Below the pieces are notes generated by a model, which saw only the letters and a program-made list of their open reading frames with translations, was not told the origin of the DNA and made no database searches. From a virus, in the IMG/VR virus record IMGVR_UViG_3300047476_001839, positions 1-56,502 of that record: 56,502 nt of DNA; one strand, given 5' to 3'. Below are positions 46,553 through 52,658 of this stretch, one piece after another; the first letter of the stretch is position 1, and the number at the start of each line of letters is the position of its first letter. A program made the position numbers and the translations under genes.

Positions 46553-46747
46553 CTACTCTGCGTAGACTTTTAGTTCATTGGTTTCAGGAATGTACCTGGT
46601 TTCAAATTCATCAGAGTTGATGAAGTCTGCAATTTTTGCATTGAATTCTTCTTCTGTCATACCTTCGGTATAACCAAGGTCAGACATTGAGAGGTTCCAG
46701 AAACGGTTGGTGGAGAACTCTAGTTCTACTTTTGTATCTTTGTTCAT
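46553..46747 (-). CDS. MNK-type small protein 2, leaderless
   Basis: Start moved to 46747. 64 aa, paralogue of the previous gene. Promoter at 46754-46782. Confidence 0.65.
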   Translation of the reverse strand: MNKDTKVELEFSTNRFWNLSMSDLGYTEGMTEEEFNAKIADFINSDEFETRYIPETNELKVYAE

Positions 46748-46753
46748 GCCTTT

Positions 46754-46782
46754 ATTATAAGGCACAATATGACATATGTCAA
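46754..46782 (-). promoter_or_regulatory. leaderless promoter with perfect 12-mer
   Basis: TTGACA, 17 bp, TATAAT, 6 nt. Confidence 0.9.
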
Positions 46783-46853
46783 ATCATTCAGTGTGAAAAA
46801 ATACATAAACTTTTTTCTTGACAAACGGATCTTTATATGATAGCGGTCATAAT

Positions 46854-46920
46854 TTATTAACAAGGAATAAATTTTAACAAATTTCAATGAAATTTGTTAG
46901 GAAATATTTTTAGTTAATAA
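46854..46920 (-). repeat. palindromic punctuation element, copy 26
   Basis: TTATTAAC ... GTTAATAA, core AACAAATTTC / GAAATTTGTT. Confidence 0.85.
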
Positions 46921-46921
46921 A

Positions 46922-46949
46922 AAACATCCCTTGACTTTCGCCAAGGGAT
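46922..46949 (-). terminator. terminator, minus strand
   Basis: CATCCCTTGAC-TTTC-GCCAAGGGATG. Confidence 0.8.
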
Positions 46950-46959
46950 GTGGTATCGG

Positions 46960-47424
46960 TTAGACTACCCGTCTTGTCATACAGGTTACAAAGTGGCTTC
47001 GCTCTGCTTCAATATCACCGCTTGAGATGAGGTTCTTGACTGCATTCTCAGGAGTGTCAAAGCACACGTTTTGATGTACCACGATGTTTGACATATGACG
47101 CATCATGTCATATCGGCTAAAGCGATAGAGTTGGTTATGAACTTTGCTAGGCATAGTACTCCAGTAAGGCGTGTAGTACGTTTGGTCTTCCATGCCATCC
47201 TTCAACTTGGTGAATGCCATAGCCTTTCCAACCGAACCAAAGCGTTCCATGTAATACATGAAAGTGTCAATGATACCATCGTATGCATAGACGTAGGTTG
47301 TGTATGCGTCCCAAGCGCATCCAATACAATCTTGACCGTTGGCTGTCTTGCCGATGAACAGAGTCTTGACAGCAGAGGACTCAAAGCCCTTGACTTCCCA
47401 GAGTTGCATAGTAGTGTTTTCCAT
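46960..47424 (-). CDS. MENTT-start 154-aa protein, leaderless
   Basis: TAATAT ends 6 nt before ATG 47424. MENTT start, beta-rich first half, Tyr-rich middle, basic C-terminus. GC-rich codons. Not recognised. Confidence 0.65.
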   Translation of the reverse strand: MENTTMQLWEVKGFESSAVKTLFIGKTANGQDCIGCAWDAYTTYVYAYDGIIDTFMYYMERFGSVGKAMAFTKLKDGMEDQTYYTPYWSTMPSKVHNQLYRFSRYDMMRHMSNIVVHQNVCFDTPENAVKNLISSGDIEAERSHFVTCMTRRVV

Positions 47425-47430
47425 GACTAT

Positions 47431-47459
47431 ATATTACGCCATATATTGACATATAGCAA
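47431..47459 (-). promoter_or_regulatory. leaderless-type promoter
   Basis: TTGCTA, 17 bp, TAATAT, 6 nt. Confidence 0.8.
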
Positions 47460-47531
47460 GAACTATTTACGTAATAACTATTAACTATTATTTTCTTGAC
47501 AAATCTTCAAAAGTATGATAGAGCTTAAAAT

Positions 47532-47597
47532 TTATTAACAGGGAATAAATTGTAACAAATTCTTTAGAATTTGTTAGGAAATATTTTTAGTTAATAA
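47532..47597 (-). repeat. palindromic punctuation element, copy 27
   Basis: TTATTAAC ... GTTAATAA, core AACAAATTC / GAATTTGTT. Confidence 0.85.
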
Positions 47598-47598
47598 A

Positions 47599-47626
47599 AA
47601 CATCCCTTGACTTTCGTCAAGGGATG
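47599..47626 (-). terminator. terminator, minus strand
   Basis: CATCCCTTGAC-TTTC-GTCAAGGGATG. Confidence 0.85.
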
Positions 47627-47635
47627 TGATAGGGG

Positions 47636-47821
47636 CTACCAGTCGATGTCTGAGCAACCATAGTCTTCGCCCATACCTGCTGATTCTAGAGCGTTAGCAT
47701 CCATCCAAGCTTCGTCCCAGTTGTCTTCGCAATCAGGCTCTACATCATACTGTTCGTCCAACTGTTCGTCCGTCAACATATGTGGGAACAAAACGTCTTC
47801 CATCTCTGCGTCACTGTACAT
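47636..47821 (-). CDS. very acidic 61-aa protein
   Basis: Start 47821 behind GGAGG. Almost a third of residues are Asp or Glu and only one is basic, a composition seen in DNA-mimic inhibitors; no family match. Confidence 0.6.
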   Translation of the reverse strand: MYSDAEMEDVLFPHMLTDEQLDEQYDVEPDCEDNWDEAWMDANALESAGMGEDYGCSDIDW

Positions 47822-47894
47822 AACTATCCTCCATTGCATATATGTTACGACATATGTCATATAAAGTCAAGCAAAATTAGAAATTTAATTTGAC

Positions 47895-47923
47895 TTGCAA
47901 TATAGCAGAATATGCCTTATTAT
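47895..47923 (+). promoter_or_regulatory. leaderless-type promoter
   Basis: TTGCAA, 17 bp, TATTAT, 6 nt to ATG 47930. Confidence 0.8.
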
Positions 47924-47929
47924 ATAGGT

Positions 47930-48256
47930 ATGGAAAACACTACTGAAAAGCCAAAAGCTGTTACAAAGAAAACCAAAGTCGAACTCTCCTACCGTCAATG
48001 GATGCGTATCATTAACTATTACGCTATATCTGTGTGCGGTATTACAGTACCTCATATATCGGACTGGTGCTGGAGAGATGAATTCTGTGAAGACCTGACA
48101 ACTCTGGAAAACCACATCAATAATGCACGAGAGTCTTTTGAGACTTTCCTAGCGGATGTAGAGCCAGGTCATTACAATCAGATGGTTGATGAATTTTCAA
48201 AGCTGACTGAAGACTTGCTGAAAAACAAAGACCTCTTGGGCAAGGTTGTAGCATAG
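47930..48256 (+). CDS. MENTT-start 108-aa protein, leaderless
   Basis: The frame back to 47912 reads through the -10, so ATG 47930 is the start. After MENTT comes a basic linker and TKVELSYRQW, echoing the MNK-type genes; the remainder is helical. Confidence 0.65.
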   Translation: MENTTEKPKAVTKKTKVELSYRQWMRIINYYAISVCGITVPHISDWCWRDEFCEDLTTLENHINNARESFETFLADVEPGHYNQMVDEFSKLTEDLLKNKDLLGKVVA

Positions 48257-48278
48257 GCTACAACCTTGTTTCTTTTTC

Positions 48279-48307
48279 TTGACATATGTCTTAATATGGA
48301 GTATTAT
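48279..48307 (+). promoter_or_regulatory. leaderless-type promoter
   Basis: TTGACA, 17 bp, TATTAT, 6 nt to ATG 48314; the RNA-coding end of the upstream gene pairs with CTACAACCTTG at 48258. Confidence 0.85.
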
Positions 48308-48313
48308 ATAGGT

Positions 48314-48520
48314 ATGGAAAACACTACCACACTTGAAGGCTTTGACATTCTGGTTGACTATGGCAATTTTTATTGGGATTCTTTTCCAATAACCAAATTT
48401 TCTTCAACTGCTAACCTGCACGAAGCACTGAAAGCGATAGCAGATATAACAGGTAAAGACACTAGGGCATATGAAGTTAACACTGAACATAAAACAGTAA
48501 GAGTCGTTCTAGGCTATTGA
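48314..48520 (+). CDS. MENTT-start 68-aa protein, leaderless
   Basis: Start moved to 48314. MENTT then a beta-helix-beta layout with a final TVRVVL strand, similar in shape to the MNK-type proteins. Confidence 0.65.
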   Translation: MENTTTLEGFDILVDYGNFYWDSFPITKFSSTANLHEALKAIADITGKDTRAYEVNTEHKTVRVVLGY

Positions 48521-48528
48521 CCTATCAC

Positions 48529-48558
48529 ATCTCTTGACGAAAGTCAAGAGATGTTTTT
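48529..48558 (+). terminator. rho-independent terminator
   Basis: CATCTCTTGAC-GAAA-GTCAAGAGATG, T6. Confidence 0.85.
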
Positions 48559-48623
48559 TATTAACTAAAACTATTTCTTAAAAAATCTGTAAAGATTTTT
48601 TAAGATTTATTCGTTGTTAATAA
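48558..48623 (+). repeat. palindromic punctuation element, copy 28
   Basis: TTATTAAC ... GTTAATAA between converging terminators; nearly identical to copy 29. Confidence 0.9.
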
Positions 48624-48625
48624 AA

Positions 48626-48654
48626 TATCCCCAAGCCTTTGGTTTGGGGATATT
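48626..48654 (-). terminator. terminator, minus strand
   Basis: ATATCCCCAAGCC-TTT-GGTTTGGGGATAT. Confidence 0.85.
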
Positions 48655-48885
48655 TTAATCCACTACCTCCCAGTCATCTTTGAGAAAATCATCCAATATG
48701 TTCGTTGTTAATCTTAGAGCATCATTTGGATAATAGCATTTGTCGCCACGTTTTCGGTCATACTCTGTGGAAGGATATACATCTTCACCATCAAAAGTCT
48801 CCAAGTATTCATCCATTTTCCATTCAGAACGCTTAACTTTGACATTGCCTTTTCTCAATAAATCCAGTGCTTCAAGTCCTGTCAT
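48655..48885 (-). CDS. DUF2829-like small protein 2
   Basis: Start 48885 behind GGGAGG and coupled by ATGA. TGLEALDLLRKGNVKVKRSEWKM and a terminal FLKDDWEVVD show the DUF2829 helix-strand opening and DWEVV ending (first quoted part: EALDLLRKGNVKVKR). The middle is longer on charged residues. Confidence 0.55.
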   Translation of the reverse strand: MTGLEALDLLRKGNVKVKRSEWKMDEYLETFDGEDVYPSTEYDRKRGDKCYYPNDALRLTTNILDDFLKDDWEVVD

Positions 48886-49103
48886 CCCGCTACCTCCCAA
48901 TTATCTGCCTCAAGCTCCTCTGGTGATAGATTGAGGTTTTCACACCAATATATCAGCACAACATCCTCATCTTCTAGAGCATAACCATGGTACTCAAATA
49001 TATTTTCCTTTGCGTTAAAACACAAGTAATATGATTGTGACCACCATGACCGCCTAATACGTTCACCATTCATCAAGCGGTTTTCAACATCTTCAAACTT
49101 CAT
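48882..49103 (-). CDS. DUF2829-like small protein 3
   Basis: ATG 49103 has AAGGAG at good spacing; ATG 49109 is an alternative. FEDVENRLMNGERIRRSWW opens the protein and LEADNWEVAG closes it, fitting DUF2829. Tandem with protein 2 and coupled to it. Confidence 0.6.
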   Translation of the reverse strand: MKFEDVENRLMNGERIRRSWWSQSYYLCFNAKENIFEYHGYALEDEDVVLIYWCENLNLSPEELEADNWEVAG

Positions 49104-49168
49104 CTTCATATCTCCTTACTTACAAGGAAAGTATAAGGCATATATTGACATATGTCAAATAAGTTTAT

Positions 49169-49234
49169 TTATTAACTAAAACTATTTCCTAAAAAATCTG
49201 TAAAGATTTTTTAAGATTTATTCGTTGTTAATAA
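49169..49234 (-). repeat. palindromic punctuation element, copy 29
   Basis: Differs from copy 28 by about one base; the following terminator is also copied. Confidence 0.9.
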
Positions 49235-49236
49235 AA

Positions 49237-49263
49237 TATCCCCAAACCTTTGGTTTGGGGATT
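49237..49263 (-). terminator. terminator, minus strand
   Basis: ATCCCCAAACC-TTT-GGTTTGGGGAT, a near copy of 48626-48654. Confidence 0.8.
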
Positions 49264-49273
49264 AGAATCTGTC

Positions 49274-49498
49274 TTAGTCTTGAAAGTGTTCTATTGCACG
49301 TTCTTCACTTTTTTGGTAAGCCTGTGCAAGTTCTTTTAAAACTTTCATTGTAAATTCATCTGTTTGAATTTTACCAGAGTTCAATATGCTCTCAAGTTTG
49401 CCCAATGAACCTTTAAGATAACCTAGGCGATAATTTTGTATCAGATTCTGCTTATGTCGCTCTTCTGATTGTTGACGATAATAACTCTCTAAATCCAT
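49274..49498 (-). CDS. hypothetical helical 74-aa protein
   Basis: Start 49498 behind AAGGAGAA. All-helical, charged, with two predicted helices. Not recognised. Confidence 0.6.
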   Translation of the reverse strand: MDLESYYRQQSEERHKQNLIQNYRLGYLKGSLGKLESILNSGKIQTDEFTMKVLKELAQAYQKSEERAIEHFQD

Positions 49499-49573
49499 CA
49501 CTGTTCTCCTTACACTTATGATTATAGGACATATATCAATAGATTGCAATGAATATTATATAATTAATTCTTC

Positions 49574-49602
49574 TTGACATATGTCATATTGTGTCGTATT
49601 AT
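49574..49602 (+). promoter_or_regulatory. leaderless promoter with perfect 12-mer
   Basis: TTGACA, 17 bp, TATTAT, 6 nt to ATG 49609. Confidence 0.9.
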
Positions 49603-49608
49603 ATAGGC

Positions 49609-49857
49609 ATGAACGAACACAACGGTTGGAAGAACGAAACGACTTGGACTATCAACGTTTTCTTTATGGAAACAATTGAAGAGATGTTGAAGGCAGGTAG
49701 TTCACATGAAAACATTGAGTTTCAGATTAAGCGTAAACTCAACCAAGACCTATACTTGGAACAGCGTAACGTCCTTGGCTGTGCATTGAAACTGGTTGAC
49801 TGGGACACGTTGATTGCCAGAGCCACAGAGAATGTTGAAAAGGAGAAGGTTGCATAA
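49609..49857 (+). CDS. NGWKN-family small protein 2, leaderless
   Basis: Opens MNEHNGWKNETTWTINVFF, the NGWxNxxTWxxxLW signature, and ends LVDWDTLIARATE, like 38167-38442 (DWDTLFAEAR). DUF7249-like; function unknown. 82 aa. Confidence 0.7.
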   Translation: MNEHNGWKNETTWTINVFFMETIEEMLKAGSSHENIEFQIKRKLNQDLYLEQRNVLGCALKLVDWDTLIARATENVEKEKVA

Positions 49858-49858
49858 T

Positions 49859-49886
49859 GAAAGGAGGGCTTTCGCCCTCCTTTTTT
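49859..49886 (+). terminator. rho-independent terminator
   Basis: AAGGAGGGC-TTTC-GCCCTCCTT, T6. Confidence 0.9.
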
Positions 49887-49950
49887 ATTAACTAAAACTA
49901 TTTCCTAAAAAATCCTAATAGATTTTTTAAGTTTTATTCGTTGTTAATAA
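49885..49950 (+). repeat. palindromic punctuation element, copy 30 (rightmost)
   Basis: TTATTAAC ... GTTAATAA; the next gene follows with no TTGACA promoter. No copy is seen beyond 50 kb. Confidence 0.9.
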
Positions 49951-49969
49951 AAAACGTATAACTTTGTGT

Positions 49970-50233
49970 ATGGAAGTAAAACATTCCCCTACTGAATTAC
50001 TAAATAAAAATACTGACCCTGGTAGTGTATGGGTGTATGTTAATCCATTGACAGGTAAGCATTGCAAGACTACTGGTACTAATAAGTTAGCTGCATTTAA
50101 AACTAGGGAATCAGCTATGAGTTGGGAGCCTGATTCTAAAACTCTACAAAAGAATATCTGCTATGAAGTATCTTGGGATGAAATGATATCTATAGCAAAC
50201 AAGGAAGCTGGTGGTGTATATGTCATTCTATAG
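49970..50233 (+). CDS. hypothetical 87-aa protein
   Basis: ATG 49970 lies 20 bp after the palindrome; TATAAC is 7 nt upstream. EVSWDEMISIANKE at the end and SVWVYVNPLTGKHC in the middle. Not recognised. Confidence 0.55.
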   Translation: MEVKHSPTELLNKNTDPGSVWVYVNPLTGKHCKTTGTNKLAAFKTRESAMSWEPDSKTLQKNICYEVSWDEMISIANKEAGGVYVIL

Positions 50234-50324
50234 TTTGTTGCTAAATACATTGCTTTGGTGTGCAGCTCTATGGTTGTTTGTGTTCCTGCGTATGATATAT
50301 AAGAACTACAGAGATAAGCTATAA
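50220..50324 (+). CDS. 34-aa membrane miniprotein
   Basis: Overlaps the previous gene by 14 bp. One hydrophobic helix (about residues 3-24) and a basic tail. Confidence 0.5.
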   Translation: MSFYSLLLNTLLWCAALWLFVFLRMIYKNYRDKL

Positions 50325-50561
50325 ATACTAGAGATTGACACCCGGGGTACTTTGATTTTTAGGTACCATAAGGAAGAGTGTTGCGTGGGCCAAAATTTTT
50401 CGACCCCACCCAAACTTATCGACATGTACTTCTCCCAAAATTTCCCCCACATTTAAAAAACAATCCCCCACTCTATTTTCCCCCACACATCTTTTAAACC
50501 ATTCCCCACACGTTCCCCCACATCATCCCCCACACGTTCTTCTTAAATTCCAGAGATCGCA

Positions 50562-50625
50562 TGGGGGGTACTAAGTTTTTTTCGAATTCCCAGAAATTAG
50601 GTATCTTTTTTATCTGGTACTGGGT
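50562..50625 (+). repeat. leader repeat, copy A
   Basis: GGGGGGTACTAAG-T7-CGAATTCCCAGAAATTAGG then TATCTTTTTT; no gene follows it directly. Confidence 0.6.
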
Positions 50626-50649
50626 TATATAATTTTCCCCCTTTTATGT

Positions 50650-50736
50650 TCTCCCAAAATTCTCACAAAATTATATAGATTTATTTTTTATCTATCGTAA
50701 AAGGATTAGAGATGTTTGTGAGAATGTTTTGGGAGA
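50650..50736 (+). repeat. long inverted repeat 1
   Basis: TCTCCCAAAATTCTCACAAA (50650-50669) pairs with 50715-50736 except for a two-base bulge; a TAGAT/ATCTA hairpin lies inside. Confidence 0.75.
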
Positions 50737-50740
50737 TATT

Positions 50741-50821
50741 CTGAGACTTTTGTAGCTGAATTTATTTATTGTAATATATCTTTGAATATTAATTTATTTA
50801 TTTCAGCTACAGTAGTCTCAG
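50741..50821 (+). repeat. long inverted repeat 2
   Basis: CTGAGACTTTTGTAGCTGAA (50741-50760) pairs with 50802-50821 at 18 of 20 positions around a very AT-rich loop. Confidence 0.75.
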
Positions 50822-50829
50822 AAAGTGTA

Positions 50830-50890
50830 GGGGGGTGGTTAGATTTTTTTGAATTCTGGAAAATTAGGTATCTTTTTTTTCTTGGTATAT
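50830..50890 (+). repeat. leader repeat, copy B
   Basis: GGGGGGTGGTTAGA-T7-GAATTCTGG then TTAGGTATC-T8-CTTGGTATATG, upstream of the gene at 50906. Confidence 0.65.
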
Positions 50891-50905
50891 GTGAGAGTAA
50901 TTTTA

Positions 50906-51142
50906 ATGAGTGATGTTATAGAATTATTTAAGAGAGAGTTTATGTCTTATGTTTTGTCACTTGATTTGTTAGAAGGTAGTAGTGTATTTTTCGGCAACAT
51001 GGATTATGATTTTGATTTATTTGTTAAAGATGGTGAATATATTTTAGATGTGTTTAGTGTTGCGTTGGATCATTACGGAATGCCTTATAGAAACTCGTTG
51101 GACAGTGAGCGGTTCAATGTAAGTAATTTATTTGAAGTTTAG
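50906..51142 (+). CDS. hypothetical acidic 78-aa protein
   Basis: I start at ATG 50906 behind GTGAGAG; the frame upstream reads through the leader repeat. Acidic and aromatic (VFFGNMDYDFDLFV). Leader repeats flank it on both sides. Confidence 0.55.
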   Translation: MSDVIELFKREFMSYVLSLDLLEGSSVFFGNMDYDFDLFVKDGEYILDVFSVALDHYGMPYRNSLDSERFNVSNLFEV

Positions 51143-51143
51143 T

Positions 51144-51204
51144 AGGGGGGTGGTAAAAAATTATCGTTTTCTGTGAGAATAGGTATCTTTTTTTCTTGGT
51201 ATAT
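51144..51204 (+). repeat. leader repeat, copy C
   Basis: GGGGGGTGGTAAA ... ATAGGTATCTTTTTTTC-TTGGTATATG, ~95 bp before the gene at 51298. Confidence 0.6.
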
Positions 51205-51297
51205 GTTAAGAGAATTTGGCAGGGATATATTTTTGATTATAGTAGAGAACAGTAGTCAATAAAAAATAAAAGATAAATTTCATTAGGGGATATTAGA

Positions 51298-51459
51298 ATG
51301 GAAAATTTATCTAAGGACTATCAGAATATAATTTTAAAGATTGCGATTGTTGTATTGAAGAATGATGTGTTGAGGGTATTGGTGGCGGATATGATAAATA
51401 TTCCTAATTATGTAATTGGGAACTTATTATATGAATTGAAAAAGATTGACAAGATATAA
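51298..51459 (+). CDS. hypothetical 53-aa protein
   Basis: RBS TAGGGGA. Short helical protein; VLRVLVADMINIPNYVIGNLL has the look of a small HTH. A strong terminator follows. Confidence 0.55.
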   Translation: MENLSKDYQNIILKIAIVVLKNDVLRVLVADMINIPNYVIGNLLYELKKIDKI

Positions 51460-51460
51460 A

Positions 51461-51492
51461 AAAGAGGGAGATTTTGTTCTCCCTCTTTTTTA
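51461..51492 (+). terminator. rho-independent terminator
   Basis: AAAGAGGGAGA / TCTCCCTCTTT, T6. Confidence 0.9.
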
Positions 51493-51530
51493 TATTGTGA
51501 TTGTATTAATTAATAAGTGAATTAATTTTA

Positions 51531-51944
51531 TCAAATAAGATTATATTTTTTCAAGCTTTCATTCATTATTTCCATAGCACGATTACCAAACTCGGGTCTG
51601 TCTTTTGGTGAAGAATAATCGATAATATGAATCAAACCTCTATAATATTCATTTGACATTAAATTCATTGCATCTTTTCCATCTTTAGAATTTGAGCAAA
51701 TGTCATCTACTTTTTGTTCAAATTTGTTTAATTCTTTTTCGAGATAAGTAGATTTTTTTGATTCAGGTTTAGGATTCATTAAAGGTTTAATTCTTGGTTC
51801 AATTGGAGAATTATCACTCATATCAAATTCATCAGCTATTCTCACCATTACTTTGGTAATCGTGTTAGCTTCTTTATGCAAACCTGAATTATCTAATGTG
51901 TTAGCTATATTATTTAAGGATGCTATAATTTGTCTTTTATTCAT
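51531..51944 (-). CDS. protein with shared N-terminal LDxxGLxxEA segment (1)
   Basis: Residues 1-37 (MNKRQIIASLNNIANTLD, then NSGLHKEANTITKVMVRIA) closely match the start of 52014-52352 and resemble that of 54347-55333. The remainder is helical and unknown. A common N-terminal piece on unrelated bodies suggests a sorting or scaffold-binding tag. Confidence 0.65.
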   Translation of the reverse strand: MNKRQIIASLNNIANTLDNSGLHKEANTITKVMVRIADEFDMSDNSPIEPRIKPLMNPKPESKKSTYLEKELNKFEQKVDDICSNSKDGKDAMNLMSNEYYRGLIHIIDYSSPKDRPEFGNRAMEIMNESLKKYNLI

Positions 51945-51968
51945 TTATTTTTTCCTGATAAAAAAATA

Positions 51969-52003
51969 AGTGGCAAAATTAGTTTATTGCCACTTATTTT
52001 ATT
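51969..52003 (-). terminator. terminator, minus strand
   Basis: AAATAAGTGGCAA / TTGCCACTTATTT with T run. Confidence 0.75.
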
Positions 52004-52013
52004 TTGATTTTAT

Positions 52014-52352
52014 TTAGAAATCGGTATCTTTATCCATGTATCCTGTCATATCATCACCATACATATCACCTTCATCTTCTGGTGAGCTATAATCGAATGG
52101 TTCTGATTCGAATCCCATATCATCATCTTCCTCCATGTCCATATCATCGTCTTCATCACCATATGGCATGTAGTCTTCTTTCATCAAATCCATATCATCC
52201 ATTTTGTCATTATAATAATCTCTTTCATCGAAATCATCATAAGCTAATCTGGACATAACTTTAGTTACTGTATCGGCTTCATTGTGTAAGCCATTGTTGT
52301 CGAGTTCATTAGCAATCTTATTCAAGGATGCCATTACAGTTCTTTTATTCAT
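52014..52352 (-). CDS. protein with shared N-terminal LDxxGLxxEA segment (2), acidic body
   Basis: The same 37-residue opening is fused to an extremely Asp/Glu/Met-rich body, probably disordered. RBS AAAAAGGA. TATAAAC lies upstream on the minus strand. Confidence 0.65.
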   Translation of the reverse strand: MNKRTVMASLNKIANELDNNGLHNEADTVTKVMSRLAYDDFDERDYYNDKMDDMDLMKEDYMPYGDEDDDMDMEEDDDMGFESEPFDYSSPEDEGDMYGDDMTGYMDKDTDF

Positions 52353-52424
52353 ATTTTTTTCCTTTTTAGGGTTTATAGTATTATTTTACTGATTTAATTC
52401 AATCTGCCCTTTTATAAAACAGAT

Positions 52425-52649
52425 ATGAATGCTTTTTTATTATTTTTGTTATTAATAGATCCGAAGGTTGAATATAAAGATAATTGCAAAAAATGTCATG
52501 AAAAACCTGCAATTTTATTTGGTGGTAAATTGAAGACAAAAGATTTACGCAAGACTATTTATGATATGTATAGAGTAGATCGTAGTGAAGCGCCAACAAA
52601 AGCTCAAGTGGATGCAATGTTGAAGTATGCCAAGAGTTTTAAGAAATAG
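52425..52649 (+). CDS. CxxCH mini-cytochrome-like protein
   Basis: 74 aa with Cys21-x2-Cys24-His25, the covalent haem-attachment motif of c-type cytochromes, and a last helix (TKAQVDAMLKYAKSF) like the C-terminal helix of cytochrome c. The N-terminus has only a short hydrophobic run (FLLFLLLI). Without export no haem would be attached, so a zinc or structural role is possible. TATAAA ends 6 nt before ATG. Confidence 0.5.
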   Translation: MNAFLLFLLLIDPKVEYKDNCKKCHEKPAILFGGKLKTKDLRKTIYDMYRVDRSEAPTKAQVDAMLKYAKSFKK

Positions 52650-52658
52650 GAGTAAAAA

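Larger units (their letters stand above)
50325..50905. other. gene-free module boundary
   Basis: About 580 bp without a gene. It holds at least five CCCCCAC repeats (50441-50535), two long imperfect inverted repeats (50650-50736 and 50741-50821) and two of three copies of a GGGGGGT...TTAGGTATCTTTTTT leader repeat. It separates the palindrome/leaderless region from the right-hand module. Confidence 0.65.

Noticed and set aside
14768-49950. Palindromes as transposon (MITE) copies
   Set aside because: No target-site duplications are seen, and placement is always at the terminator/promoter junction with orientation following transcription, which random insertion would not give.
50441-50535. CRISPR array reading of the CCCCCAC repeats
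   Set aside because: Repeats are 7-10 bp with irregular 10-25 bp gaps, far from CRISPR repeat and spacer sizes.
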